Translations under genes and position numbers: made by a program
From: Actinomycetospora chiangmaiensis DSM 45062
Lineage (GTDB): Bacteria > Actinomycetota > Actinomycetes > Mycobacteriales > Pseudonocardiaceae
Assembly (NCBI RefSeq): GCF_000379625.1
Contig: NZ_KB903244.1
Coordinates: forward strand, 20,497 to 84,496
Direction of reading: 5' to 3'
Length of the DNA: 64,000 bases
Part shown: positions 1 through 8,822 of the stretch, one piece after another
Layout of the letters: each line of letters starts with the position of its first letter
Numbering within the stretch: the first letter of the stretch is position 1
The notes under the pieces: model-generated
The model's input: only the letters and a program-made list of their open reading frames with translations
What the model was told of the DNA's origin: nothing
The model's database searches: none

Positions 1-111
1 CAGCTCGGCGTCACCGGGCAGCTCGAACGACGGCTCGTCGGGTTCCTCGTCCCCCGGCGGGCACGGCAGTGGCGACCCCGTCTCGGGGTCGGACCCTGCC
101 TCGATCGCCAT
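1..111 (-). CDS. N-terminus of an SOS-regulated protein, cut by the window edge (possibly DUF222/HNH 13E12 family)
   Basis: Thirty-seven codons are open from an ATG at 111 to the window edge, encoding an acidic, Pro-rich N-terminus (begins MAIEAGSDPETGS) with no recognisable domain. A perfect LexA box lies 10 bases upstream of the ATG. Actinobacterial DUF222/HNH endonuclease-like (13E12) genes often carry such a box directly ahead of a short start region, which is the only reason for suggesting that family; no HNH residues are visible in the part present. No clear ribosome binding site was seen, which would fit a leaderless transcript. Product identity is a guess; that a gene starts here is fairly likely. 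Confidence 0.5.
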   Translation of the reverse strand, partial: MAIEAGSDPETGSPLPCPPGDEEPDEPSFELPGDAEL

Positions 112-121
112 GCACCCAGTA

Positions 122-137
122 TCGAACACATGTTCGA
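122..137. promoter_or_regulatory. LexA (SOS) box
   Basis: TCGAACACATGTTCGA is a perfect palindrome matching the actinobacterial LexA consensus TCGAAC-N4-GTTCGA. It sits just upstream of the minus-strand ORF that leaves the window on the left and about 175 bases upstream of the plus-strand glycosidase, so its target is most likely the minus-strand gene. Confidence 0.85.
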
Positions 138-311
138 CAAGATCAAGCGGCGAACGGAGCAACTTCCCGAACCGGGATGCACCAGACACGCCACTCGACG
201 ACCCAGCGACCGCCCCTACGGTTCCTCGCGATCCCGTTCCCCGCTTTGCACGGCCCGTTCATGCCCCCGGAGCGACACTGGACCGTCGACATCACGACAG
301 GGAAGGCACCG

Positions 312-1724
312 GTGCCCCTCCGACGCCGTCGGTTCCTCGCGTCCGTCCTGCCCGGGCTCGGCCTGGCCGCCACGACCGCCCTGACCACCGCGGACGCGGC
401 GCCGCGACCCGCCGTCGGGAACGGGCCCCTCGACGTCCGCGCGTTCGGCGCCCGGGGCGACGGGACCACCCGCGACACGGCGGCGATCCAGGCCGCCGTC
501 GACGCCGCGGCCGCCCGGGGCGGCGGCACCGTCCTGCTGCCCGCGGGGACGTTCCTGTCCGGGACGGTCGAGCTGCGGTCGGATGTGACGCTGCACCTCT
601 CCCCCGGCGCCACGCTCCTCGGCAGCCCCGACATCGCCGACTACCCGGCGCACGACCTCGGAGTGCGTGACCTCGACATCGGCGGCCGACGGGTCTGGGC
701 GCTGCTCTACGCGCGGGACGCCGAGCGGGTCACGATCGAGGGCGCCGGGACGATCGACGGGTCGGGCCGGGCGTTCCCGAAGGTCCTGACACCCGACCCC
801 GAGATCGCCACCGGCCCGCGCCCACGCATGGTGTTCCTCCGCGGCTGCCGGTCCGTCGCCCTGCGGGACGTGACCCTGCGCGAGGCCGGGATGTGGACGG
901 TCCACCTGGCCCAGTGCGAGGACGTGCAGGTCCGGGGCCTGACCGTCCTGTCGTCGCAGCACGTGCACCAGGACGGGATCGTCGTCGACAGCTGCGCCCG
1001 CGCTGTCGTGAGCGACTGCCGCGTGGACACCCTCGACGACGCGGTCGTGCTCAAGAGCTCCTACCCGCAGCCGTGCCGGGACGTCCTCGTCACCGGCTGC
1101 ACCCTCAGCTCCCGCTGCGCCGGCCTGAAGCTCGGCACCCAGTCCCTGGGCGGGTTCCGCCGGATCCGCCTCGAGCGTTGCGTACTCCACGAGTGCCGGC
1201 TCGGCGGGCTCAAGCTCCAGACCGTCGACGGCGGCGACCTCGAGGACGTCGTCGCCACCGACCTCGTCATGCACGACGTCGCGGCCCCGCTCGCCGTCCG
1301 GCGCGGGAACCGCGGGTTCGACTACGGGCTCGCGGACGTCGTCCGGCCCCGGCCGGTCGGGGCGCTCCGGGCCGTGCAGGTCCGTCGCCTCCGCGCGACC
1401 GTGAGCCGCGCCGTCGGCCCACCGTCCGGCGACGTCATGAGCATCGCGGGCCTGCCCGGGTTCCCGGTCGAGGACGTGATCCTGGAGGACCTCCAGGTCA
1501 CGACGCCCGGTGGGGGCACGCCCGCCGACGCGCGCCGCACCGGCATCCCCGAGGTCGCGGCGGCCTACCCGGAGCACACGATGTTCGGCGTCCTGCCGGC
1601 CCACGGCCTGTGGATGCGGCACGCGAGCGGCATCACCGTCCGCGACCTGCGCGTCGAGACCGTGGCCCCCGACGCACGGCCGGCGGTCGTGGCCGACGAC
1701 GTCGCGAACCTCGACCTGCGCTGA
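312..1724 (+). CDS. Secreted glycoside hydrolase family 28-type (polygalacturonase-like) protein
   Basis: About 470 residues. A twin-arginine-like export signal (RRRRF followed by a hydrophobic stretch ending near ADAA) opens the protein. The mature part starts with the DVRAFGARGDGTTRDTAAIQ block characteristic of right-handed beta-helix pectinases, followed by beta-helix repeats. The segment DCRVDTLDDAVVLKSS contains the paired aspartates expected of a GH28 active site, and a GLKLGT segment follows. The GTG at 312 is preceded by GGAAGG at a good spacing; an in-frame ATG at 261 is the alternative. It ends one base before the convergent flavoprotein gene. The substrate could be pectin or another uronic-acid polymer; the family is well supported, the exact specificity is not. 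Confidence 0.8.
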   Translation: MPLRRRRFLASVLPGLGLAATTALTTADAAPRPAVGNGPLDVRAFGARGDGTTRDTAAIQAAVDAAAARGGGTVLLPAGTFLSGTVELRSDVTLHLSPGATLLGSPDIADYPAHDLGVRDLDIGGRRVWALLYARDAERVTIEGAGTIDGSGRAFPKVLTPDPEIATGPRPRMVFLRGCRSVALRDVTLREAGMWTVHLAQCEDVQVRGLTVLSSQHVHQDGIVVDSCARAVVSDCRVDTLDDAVVLKSSYPQPCRDVLVTGCTLSSRCAGLKLGTQSLGGFRRIRLERCVLHECRLGGLKLQTVDGGDLEDVVATDLVMHDVAAPLAVRRGNRGFDYGLADVVRPRPVGALRAVQVRRLRATVSRAVGPPSGDVMSIAGLPGFPVEDVILEDLQVTTPGGGTPADARRTGIPEVAAAYPEHTMFGVLPAHGLWMRHASGITVRDLRVETVAPDARPAVVADDVANLDLR

Positions 1725-1725
1725 C

Positions 1726-2889
1726 CTACGACGCGACGGGCGGCAGGCCGATGCTCTCGGCCGGCCCGCGGAAGTTCTCCAACCACCACCGCCAGTCGTC
1801 GGGCAGCAGTGAGAACGGCCGCTCGTGCCCGAGCTCGCGGGCGGCCCAGACCGGCCAGTGCGGGTTGGCCAACGCCGGGTTGCCGAGGAGCACGAGGTCG
1901 ACCCACTCGTCGCGGATCGCCGCATCCGCGTCCTGCGGGCGGCCCAGGTTCCAGCTGGCCATCGTCGGGATCCCGACCTCCTTGCGCACCCGCGCGGCCC
2001 GCTCGGCCATGAAGCCCGCGCGGTCGAACGGCGGCCGGATCGGCGGCTTCGCGGTGTTGAAACCCATGCTCATGTCCGCCATGTCGAGCCCGTGCTCGGC
2101 CATCCACGCCACGGCCTGGACCGACTCGTCGAACTGCACGCCCTCGGGGTGGAAGTCGTCCGAGCCCAGCCGCATCGTCAACGGCAGGCGCTCGGGCCAC
2201 ACCTCCCGCACCGCGTCCAGCGCCTCGAGCAGGAACCGCGCGCGGTTCTCCAGCGAGCCGCCGTACTCGTCGTCGCGGCGGTTGGCGAGCGGGGAGAAGA
2301 ACTCGCCCGCGAGGTAGCCGTGGGCGAAGTGCATGTGCAGCCACTCGTACCCGGCGTCGGCGGCCCGGCGAGCCGCGTCGGCGTAGGAGCGGTGCAGACC
2401 GTGGATCTCCTCAACGGTGAGCGCGTGGACCGGGTTGTCGTGCGTCCCGTCGTCATAGGACACCGCGGACGGGCCGCTGACCTGCCAGCCGCGATCGTGG
2501 TCCGGCGGGAGCTGGGAACCTCCGCGCAGGCCGTCGATCTCGTCGTGCTTGGCCACCTCGCTGCCCTTGCGGCCGGTGTGTCCGAGCTGGATCCCCGCGA
2601 CCCCGCCCTGCCGCCGGATGATCCCCGTGACCCGGGCGTGCCCCTCGATCTGGCCGTCGTCCCAGATGCCCGCGCAGTCCACCGTCGTGCGGCCCTCGGG
2701 GACGATCGCGACCTGCTCCGGGAAGATCAGCCCGAAGCCGCCCGCGGCGCGGGCCCCGAGGTACATGACGTGGTAGTCGTTCATGCGCCCGCTGCGGTCC
2801 TCGCAGGCGTGCATCGTCATCGGCGACATCCCGATGCGGTTCCGCAGCGTCACGCCCTTGAGCGTGAACGGGGAGAAGAGATCAGCCAC
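1726..2889 (-). CDS. NADH:flavin oxidoreductase, old yellow enzyme family
   Basis: 387 residues forming a single FMN-binding TIM barrel of normal length for the OYE/YqjM branch. It begins with DLFSPFTLKGVTLRNRIGMSP, the usual first strand; QLGHTGRK carries the substrate-side His region; the segment GYEWLHMHFAHGYLAGEFFSPLANRRDDEYGGSLENRARF is the strongly conserved family block. It lacks the iron-sulphur and second flavin domains of 2,4-dienoyl-CoA reductases. Such enzymes reduce activated C=C bonds with NAD(P)H; the natural substrate cannot be read from sequence. It is convergent with the GH28 gene and 17 bases downstream of a methyltransferase gene, so the two may be cotranscribed. Confidence 0.9.
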   Translation of the reverse strand: MADLFSPFTLKGVTLRNRIGMSPMTMHACEDRSGRMNDYHVMYLGARAAGGFGLIFPEQVAIVPEGRTTVDCAGIWDDGQIEGHARVTGIIRRQGGVAGIQLGHTGRKGSEVAKHDEIDGLRGGSQLPPDHDRGWQVSGPSAVSYDDGTHDNPVHALTVEEIHGLHRSYADAARRAADAGYEWLHMHFAHGYLAGEFFSPLANRRDDEYGGSLENRARFLLEALDAVREVWPERLPLTMRLGSDDFHPEGVQFDESVQAVAWMAEHGLDMADMSMGFNTAKPPIRPPFDRAGFMAERAARVRKEVGIPTMASWNLGRPQDADAAIRDEWVDLVLLGNPALANPHWPVWAARELGHERPFSLLPDDWRWWLENFRGPAESIGLPPVAS

Positions 2890-2906
2890 GTCGGCCTGCT
2901 TACCCG

Positions 2907-3563
2907 TCAGACGAGGCGGTGCACCGTCGTGGGCGTGACCGACCGGCCCTCCAGGTCCGTCGTGTCCGGCACGTCGTAGGTGGCGAGCGCCTCCACCCGA
3001 CGCCGGGGCAGGTACTCCCGCCCCGGGTCGCCGACGTAGACCTCGATCCCCACACCCGTCGCCTCGTCGAGGAACTCCAGCATGAGCCGCGCCATCGGCT
3101 GCTCGTAGAACACGTCGCCGGCGAGGATCACGTCGACGTCGAGCTCGGGGCCCTCGCCCGCCATGAGATCCCCGACGACGTCCACGGTGACCCCGTTGAG
3201 CGCCGCGTTCCGCGCGGTCGCCACGCGAGCGCGGGCGTCGTGGTCCGAGGCGACCACCGACGTCGCCCCCGCCCGCAGCGCGGCGATCCCGACGATGCCC
3301 GACCCGCTCGCGAGATCCAGGACCTTCTTCCCGACGACGAGGTCGGGCCGGTCGAGCACGCAGCGTGCGAGCGCCTGCCCGCCGGCCCAGGCGAAGGCCC
3401 AGAACGGCGGGGCCGCCTCGTCGGTCTCGGACCAGGTGCGGTGGATGTCGTCGGCGAGCAGGAGGGTCACCTCCGGCACCAACGGGGCCGTTCCGGGGGT
3501 GGTCCAGCTCGTGACCTGGTCATCGAGTTCGCGCTCGGTCACGGCATCGTCACCCGCCGTCAT
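2907..3563 (-). CDS. Class I SAM-dependent methyltransferase (Nnt1/ETFB-KMT-like)
   Basis: 218 residues from the ATG at 3563. The SAM-binding motif I (VLDLASGSGIVGIAALRAGA) is intact around residues 82-100, and the preceding PPFWAFAWAGGQALAR block is typical of the COG3897/ETF-beta lysine methyltransferase group, which includes protein lysine methyltransferases. The acidic motif after strand 2 (ASDHD) and motif IV-like LAGDVFYE are visible. The target is probably a protein lysine, but a small-molecule substrate cannot be excluded. An in-frame upstream extension exists but reads as Cys/Arg-rich non-coding sequence, so the internal ATG was chosen. Confidence 0.8.
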   Translation of the reverse strand: MTAGDDAVTERELDDQVTSWTTPGTAPLVPEVTLLLADDIHRTWSETDEAAPPFWAFAWAGGQALARCVLDRPDLVVGKKVLDLASGSGIVGIAALRAGATSVVASDHDARARVATARNAALNGVTVDVVGDLMAGEGPELDVDVILAGDVFYEQPMARLMLEFLDEATGVGIEVYVGDPGREYLPRRRVEALATYDVPDTTDLEGRSVTPTTVHRLV

Positions 3564-3645
3564 AGGTTGCCCCGGACGGAGGCAGCGCCGGACTCCGCAC
3601 CCACCTACCCTGTGGCGGAACCGCGACCTCGCGAGGAGGCAGACC

Positions 3646-3885
3646 ATGTCCGACGACGACGACACGGATGCCGTCCTGCTCTACCTCGGTGGTCCGCTCG
3701 ACGGCCGGGTGGAGGTCCGCGAGGCACGCCACGGCGCCCCGCTGCCGACGGTGACCCACACCCACCTCCACGACGGTCCGAAGGTCGTGCACCACTACGA
3801 CCTCCATCCGCTCACCGACGGTGCCGGTGTCTACCACCTGCGCGTGGAGCCCGTGCCGCAGCCCGCCGACGCCGAGTCGGCGTAA
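3646..3885 (+). CDS. Conserved-looking small acidic protein, function unknown
   Basis: 79 residues from the ATG at 3646, with a strong GAGGAGGC ribosome binding site. It begins with an Asp run and contains LYLGGPLDGRVEVRE, a His-rich middle (THTHLHDGPKVVHHYDLH) and a predicted beta-strand end (GVYHLRVEPV). No membrane segment or signal peptide. The His cluster could bind metal, but no known motif is present. It is divergent from the methyltransferase gene, the two starts being about 80 bases apart. Confidence 0.6.
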   Translation: MSDDDDTDAVLLYLGGPLDGRVEVREARHGAPLPTVTHTHLHDGPKVVHHYDLHPLTDGAGVYHLRVEPVPQPADAESA

Positions 3886-3913
3886 CCCGCACCGCCCCCA
3901 CAGCGCGTCCGGC

Positions 3914-4309
3914 TCAGGCGAGCCACCACCCCAGCGCACACAGCGCGCCCCAGACGCCCGCGACCGCGATCGCCTTCGTGCGCGCCTCCCGGTCGGGCAG
4001 GCTCGCACCGAGCAGCACCAGGTCGACGACGTCCGAGCCCACCCGCACCGCCGTCGCCGTGCGGAGCGGCTGCCCCTCCGGCGCGAACGCCATCGCGAGT
4101 CCCGAGGCGAGGTCGCGGCCGCCCAGAGCACGGATGCCGATCGCCGTGCCGCGCGAGAGCGACCCGCCGTCGGGAGCCAGCTTGGTCGGGCGGGCGAACA
4201 GCTCGGGCTTCGCGATGATCGCGACGCTGTAGGCGGCGGTCGCGGCGCCGAGCACGCGCGGGAGCCACGGAGCCTTCGGGGTGGACTTCGAGGACGACGT
4301 CAAGGTCAT
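3914..4309 (-). CDS. Small membrane protein, DUF4267-like
   Basis: 131 residues from the ATG at 4309; an in-frame ATG at 4348 is possible but has GGAGG immediately against it. The protein has about four hydrophobic segments (ATAAYSVAIIA, ALGGRDLASGLAMAF, VVDLVLLGASL, AVAGVWGALCALGWWLA) with the GIRALGGRD-type motif between the first two, as in the DUF4267 group. These are uncharacterised integral membrane proteins. It is divergent from the helicase gene. Confidence 0.6.
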   Translation of the reverse strand: MTLTSSSKSTPKAPWLPRVLGAATAAYSVAIIAKPELFARPTKLAPDGGSLSRGTAIGIRALGGRDLASGLAMAFAPEGQPLRTATAVRVGSDVVDLVLLGASLPDREARTKAIAVAGVWGALCALGWWLA

Positions 4310-4420
4310 GGCCGCGTGTACCCACTCGGTCACGCGGTCGCCCGTCATCCTCCGGACAGTGCAGTGGTTGCCGGCACCACCCGGGCGGGGACCGGCCGGG
4401 AACGGGGACAATGGAGGGCG

Positions 4421-6946
4421 ATGAGCGCTCCGTCCCTGCTTCCCGCCCCCGGTGCCGACCCCGACGACCTGTTCGAGGGCTTCTCGGCCTGGGCGGCCGA
4501 ACGCGGTCTGGAGCTGTACCCGGCCCAGGCCGAGGCGCTCATCGAGCTCGTCACGGGCGCCAACGTCATCGTCTCGACGCCGACCGGTTCGGGGAAGTCG
4601 CTCATCGCCCTCGGCGCCCACGTGGCGGCGATGTCACGCGGCGAGCGCACCGTCTACACCGCGCCGATCAAGGCCCTGGTCAGCGAGAAGTTCTTCTCCC
4701 TGGGCGCCCAGCTCGGCTACGCCAACGTCGGGATGCTCACCGGCGACGCCGCCGTGAACCCGGAGGCGCCGGTCATCTGCTGCACCGCCGAGGTGCTGGC
4801 CAACTGGGCGCTGCGCGAGGGCGCCGCGGCCGACATCGGCCAGGTCGTCATGGACGAGTTCCACTTCTACGCCGACCCCGACCGCGGGTGGGCGTGGCAG
4901 GTCCCGCTCGTCGAGCTGCCGCAGTGCCAGTTCCTGCTGATGAGCGCGACCCTCGGCGACGTGTCCTTCTTCCAGGAGGACCTGACACGGCGGACGGGGC
5001 GGGAGACCGCCGTCGTCACGAACACCGAGCGCCCGGTGCCGCTCTCGTTCCGCTGGTCGACCACCCCGCTGCACGAGACGATCTCCGAGCTGATCACCGG
5101 GAAGCAGGCCCCGGTCTACATCGTGCACACCACGCAGGCCGCGGCGATCGAGCAGGCGCAGGCGCTCATGAGCCTGAACGTCTCGACGAAGGCCGAGAAG
5201 GAGCAGATCGCCGAGCTCATCGGCTCCTTCCGCTTCACCGCCGGGTTCGGGCGCACCCTGTCCCGGCTCGTCCGCCACGGTATCGGCGTGCACCACGCCG
5301 GGATGCTGCCGAAGTACCGCCGGCTCGTGGAGACGCTCGCCCAGGCCGGGCTGCTCAAGCTCATCTGCGGGACGGACACCCTCGGCGTCGGGATCAACAT
5401 CCCGATCCGCACCGTGCTGTTCACCGCGCTCACCAAGTTCGACGGCCAGCGGGTGCGCCACCTGCGCGCCCGCGAGTTCCACCAGGTCGCGGGCCGCGCC
5501 GGGCGGGCGGGCTACGACACGGCCGGCTTCGTCGTCGTGCAGGCCCCCGAGCACGAGGTGGAGAACGCCAAGCGGCTCGCGAAGGCCGGCGACGACGTGA
5601 AGAAGCAGCGGCGCGTCGTGCGGGTGAAGGCGCCCGACGGATTCGTGTCGTGGTCCGAGCGCACGATGGAGAAGCTGGTCGAGGCCCAGCCCGAGCAGCT
5701 CACGAGCCAGATGCGCGTGACGACGGCGATGCTGCTGCAGGTCGCCCAGCGCCCCGGGCCGTACTTCCCGGCGATGCGCCATCTGCTGGAGGACAACCAC
5801 GCCGACCGCCCCACCCAGCGCAAGCTGATCCTGCGAGCGATCCAGCTCTTCCGCGGGCTCATCGAGGCCGACGTCATCGAGGTGCTGAAGGTTCCCGACG
5901 AGGCCGGTCGCACGGTCCGCCTCGTCGACGACCTCCAGGTCGACTTCGCCCTCAACCAGCCGCTGTCCCCGTTCGCGCTGGCCGCGTTCGAGCTGCTCGA
6001 CGACGAGTCCCCCACCTACTCGCTCGACCTCGTGAGCGTCGTCGAGTCGACGCTCGACGACCCGAAGCAGATCCTGCGCGCCCAGGAGAACGCCGCCCGG
6101 GGCGAGGCCGTGGGCGCGATGAAGGCCGAGGGGCTCGAGTACGAGGAGCGCATGGAGCGCCTCGAGGAGATCACCTGGCCGAAGCCGCTCGCCGAGCTGC
6201 TGGAGCCCGCCTTCGAGACCTACCGCAAGGGCCACCCGTGGGTGGGCGACGCGGAGCTGTCCCCCAAGGCCGTCGTCCGCGATCTCTACGAGCGCGCGAT
6301 GACGTTCGTCGAGTTCGTCTCGCACTACAAGATCGCCCGCTCCGAGGGCCTCGTCCTGCGCTACCTCACCGACGCCTACCGGGCGCTGCGCCAGACGATC
6401 CCCGAGTCGGCCGGCACCGACGACCTCGACGACCTCATCGCGTGGCTGGGCGAGCTGGTCCGCCAGACCGACTCCTCGCTGCTCGACGAGTGGGAGACGC
6501 TGTCGAACCCGACCGAGCTCGACGCGGCCGGCACCGACGCCGCGCCGATCGACCAGGGTCCGCCGCCGGTCACCCGCAACGAGCGGGCGTTCCGGGTGCT
6601 CGTGCGTAACGAGATGTTCCGCCGCGTCGAGCTGTTCGCGCGCCGGGTGCCCGGCGATCTCGCCGAGCTGTCGGGCGACGAGGGCCCGTCGGTCGAGACG
6701 TGGTCCGAGGCGATGCTCGACTACTTCGACGAGTACCCCACGCTCGGCGCCGGCCCCGAGGCCCGCGGCCCCGCGCTGTTCCGCGTGGTCGACCGGGGCC
6801 GTACCTGGGAGGTCCGCCAAGTCTTCGACGACCCGGAGGGCGACCACGACTGGGGCATCACCGCCACGGTCGACCTCGACGCCTCCGACGAGGTCGGCTC
6901 GGCCGTCGTCCACGTGACGCACGTGGGGCCGTTCGAGGCGGTCTGA
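4421..6946 (+). CDS. Ski2-like DEAD/DEAH-box RNA helicase with DUF3516-type C-terminus
   Basis: 841 residues with all superfamily-2 helicase motifs: Q-like region, Walker A TPTGSGKS (about residue 55), motif II as MDEFH (about 148), motif III MSATLGD, and motif VI QVAGRAGRAGYD. The C-terminal ~450 residues match the actinobacterial DUF3516 extension, ending in a small domain around RTWEVRQVFDDPEGDHDWGI. Homologues are annotated as RNA helicases; a role in RNA turnover is inferred. ATG 4421 has GGAGGG upstream. It ends 7 bases before the convergent MarR gene. Confidence 0.9.
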   Translation: MSAPSLLPAPGADPDDLFEGFSAWAAERGLELYPAQAEALIELVTGANVIVSTPTGSGKSLIALGAHVAAMSRGERTVYTAPIKALVSEKFFSLGAQLGYANVGMLTGDAAVNPEAPVICCTAEVLANWALREGAAADIGQVVMDEFHFYADPDRGWAWQVPLVELPQCQFLLMSATLGDVSFFQEDLTRRTGRETAVVTNTERPVPLSFRWSTTPLHETISELITGKQAPVYIVHTTQAAAIEQAQALMSLNVSTKAEKEQIAELIGSFRFTAGFGRTLSRLVRHGIGVHHAGMLPKYRRLVETLAQAGLLKLICGTDTLGVGINIPIRTVLFTALTKFDGQRVRHLRAREFHQVAGRAGRAGYDTAGFVVVQAPEHEVENAKRLAKAGDDVKKQRRVVRVKAPDGFVSWSERTMEKLVEAQPEQLTSQMRVTTAMLLQVAQRPGPYFPAMRHLLEDNHADRPTQRKLILRAIQLFRGLIEADVIEVLKVPDEAGRTVRLVDDLQVDFALNQPLSPFALAAFELLDDESPTYSLDLVSVVESTLDDPKQILRAQENAARGEAVGAMKAEGLEYEERMERLEEITWPKPLAELLEPAFETYRKGHPWVGDAELSPKAVVRDLYERAMTFVEFVSHYKIARSEGLVLRYLTDAYRALRQTIPESAGTDDLDDLIAWLGELVRQTDSSLLDEWETLSNPTELDAAGTDAAPIDQGPPPVTRNERAFRVLVRNEMFRRVELFARRVPGDLAELSGDEGPSVETWSEAMLDYFDEYPTLGAGPEARGPALFRVVDRGRTWEVRQVFDDPEGDHDWGITATVDLDASDEVGSAVVHVTHVGPFEAV

Positions 6947-6953
6947 GGACCGC

Positions 6954-7526
6954 TCACGGGAGCCCCTTCGCTCGGCGGGCGCGCCGTCGACGCACGATTG
7001 CCGCCCGCCACCACGCCCGGTCCGCCTCGCTGCTCGCCACGAGGTGCAGCGCGTGAACGAGATGGAGGAGCTGACCGGCCGCGCGGGCACGCCGGTCGGG
7101 GCGGTACAGCCCGTAGGTGGTCACCGTCGCGCGCACGAGGTCGCGGACGGCGGTCCGGAACGACGCCACGATCCGGTCCCGCTCCTCGTGCGGCACGAGC
7201 CACACCTCGACGCCCTGGCGGTGCCCGGCACTGGCCTCCCGCCGGACGTGCCCACCGTCCTCCAGCCGACGGAGCATCTTCGACACCGTGCTCCGCGTGA
7301 GGCCGACGCGCTCGCCGATGGTGCCGCTCGGCAGCGGCCCGAGGTGGCGCAGCAGGTCGAGGCACAGCAGTTCGGGCAGGCCGAGCTCCAGCCGCCGCGC
7401 GGTCGCGATGCGGAAGCGGTGCACGACCGGAACGAGATGGTCGACGACGAGGGCCGTCAGCTCCTCCGTCGCGGCCTCGACCGCAGCCTTCCGCTCGGTG
7501 TGGTCGTCGGTCACGACGTCGAGCAT
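6954..7526 (-). CDS. MarR-family transcriptional regulator
   Basis: 190 residues. A winged helix is clear: LLRHLGPLPSGTIGERVGLTRSTVSKMLRRLEDGGHVRREASAGHRQGVEVWLVPHEERD contains the recognition helix (TRSTVSKMLRRLE) and wing. The C-terminal tail is unusually basic (VRRRRARRAKG). The start at 7526 was taken because upstream in-frame codons give Arg/Pro-rich shadow sequence. No adjacent target operon is obvious; the region upstream holds tandem hairpin repeats. Confidence 0.8.
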   Translation of the reverse strand: MLDVVTDDHTERKAAVEAATEELTALVVDHLVPVVHRFRIATARRLELGLPELLCLDLLRHLGPLPSGTIGERVGLTRSTVSKMLRRLEDGGHVRREASAGHRQGVEVWLVPHEERDRIVASFRTAVRDLVRATVTTYGLYRPDRRARAAGQLLHLVHALHLVASSEADRAWWRAAIVRRRRARRAKGLP

Positions 7527-7630
7527 CGCGCGCAGCTCGCCACGCGGGGGGCGGAACGGTGAACGTCGTGCGTCCGCACCCGCTGTCGCTGCACACCGAG
7601 CTCGAGCAGGCACCACCTCGCCGCCCGTCG

Positions 7631-7825
7631 GCTCGACCAATCGACCCCCGGCGCGAAGCGTTCCCGACCATCCGGGTCACCGCGACTCGGATGATCCACC
7701 ACGGTTCCGCCTCCGGCCCGACCAGCCGACCGCCGACGCGAAGCGCACCCGATCATCCGAGTCACCGCGACTCGGATGATCCACCACGGTTCCGCCTCCG
7801 GCCCGACCAGCGGACCGCCGGCGCG
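7631..7825. repeat. 85-bp tandem repeat with strong hairpins, behind exonuclease III
   Basis: The segment starting GTCACCGCGACTCGGATGAT occurs at 7676 and again at 7761, an 85-base period with near identity over the first ~65 bases; a more diverged partial unit precedes it (7631-7675). Each junction forms a hairpin: at 7751-7781 arms GATCATCCGAGTC and GACTCGGATGATC are perfectly complementary around ACCGC; at 7666-7696 the same stem has two wobble positions. The block fills the space between the divergent marR start and the exonuclease III stop, so duplicated terminators or REP-like elements are plausible. Confidence 0.85.
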
Positions 7826-7827
7826 AC

Positions 7828-8688
7828 TCAGGCCTTCTTCCGCCGCGGCGCACCCTTCTTCGCGCCGAGCGAGGGCGGCGGGACGACGGGGCCGATGTCG
7901 CCGTCGGGCGCGGTGTCGAGGTCGACGATCACCGGGGCGTGGTCGGACGGGCCGGTGCCCTTGCGGGCCTGCCGGTCGACCCAGGCGGCCTGCCGACGCT
8001 CCGCGATCGGGGCGCCCGCGAGGACGAGGTCGATCCGCATGCCGCGGTCCTGGTGGAAGGCGCCGCCGCGGTAGTCCCAGTAGGTGAAGGCGGGGACGTC
8101 GACCCAGCGGTCGCGGATCACGTCGTGCAGCCCGGCCTTCTCGATCGCGGCGAGCGCCTCGCGTTCGGGCGGGGTGACGTGGGTGGACTCGGCGAAGACC
8201 TCGACGGAGTAGACGTCGAGGTCGGCCGGCGCGATGTTGAAGTCGCCGGCGACGATCGTGCGGTCGGGCTCGCCGGCCTCCACCATGTCGCGCAGCACGC
8301 CGAGCCACTCGAGCTTGTAGGCGTAGTGCGGGTCGTCCACGGTGCGGCCGTTGGGCACGTACACGCTGGTCACGCGCATGTCCCCGCAGGTCGCGGTGAC
8401 CGCGCGGGCCTCCTGGTGCGGGTAGCCGGGCGCACCCGGGAGCCCGTTGACCACGTCGTCGAGACCGATGCGCGACAGCAGCGCCACCCCGTTCCAGCGG
8501 CCCTCGCCGTGGTGGGCGACCTCGTAGCCGCGTTCGGCCAGGGCGGCGCCGAAGGTCTCGTCGAACGCCTCGTCGGAGAGCTTGGTCTCCTGTAGGCACA
8601 CGACGTCGGGCGCGCGCTCGTCGAGCCAGCCCAGCAGGCGCGGCTCGCGGGCCTTCGCGGAGTTCACGTTCCAGGTCGCCACTCGCAC
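7828..8688 (-). CDS. xth: Exodeoxyribonuclease III / AP endonuclease
   Basis: 286 residues of the exonuclease-endonuclease-phosphatase fold. It starts MRVATWNVNS (metal-binding Asn), then CLQETKLSD with the catalytic Glu, VYVPNG, the catalytic VAGDFNIAP (Asp and Asn), DYR..FHQDRGMRIDLVL and the terminal GPSDHAPVIVDL with the catalytic Asp-His. All key residues are present. The enzyme acts in base-excision repair at abasic sites. A Lys/Arg-rich tail (KKGAPRRKKA) extends past the usual end. Standalone on the minus strand. Confidence 0.93.
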   Translation of the reverse strand: MRVATWNVNSAKAREPRLLGWLDERAPDVVCLQETKLSDEAFDETFGAALAERGYEVAHHGEGRWNGVALLSRIGLDDVVNGLPGAPGYPHQEARAVTATCGDMRVTSVYVPNGRTVDDPHYAYKLEWLGVLRDMVEAGEPDRTIVAGDFNIAPADLDVYSVEVFAESTHVTPPEREALAAIEKAGLHDVIRDRWVDVPAFTYWDYRGGAFHQDRGMRIDLVLAGAPIAERRQAAWVDRQARKGTGPSDHAPVIVDLDTAPDGDIGPVVPPPSLGAKKGAPRRKKA

Positions 8689-8822
8689 GGCTCCACGCTA
8701 ACGGGCGACCCCGACGACGTCCTTCGAGGACTCCCGGGCGCGCGGCGGCCGGGCCCGGCGCCACACGGTCTCGGCCTGGAACGCGACCGTGACCGTGAGG
8801 CGAGCCCGGACCTTCCCGACGA

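Noticed and set aside
216-1925. Long minus-strand ORF of ~569 codons opposite the GH28 gene
   Set aside because: Its translation is Arg/Gly/Asp-rich without hydrophobic pattern or domains and it overlaps two genes with clear homology; typical high-GC antisense shadow.
4634-7090. 818-codon minus-strand ORF opposite the helicase
   Set aside because: Composition (Arg/Gly/Val/Leu-rich, no motif) is that of a reverse-complement shadow; the helicase frame has all motifs.
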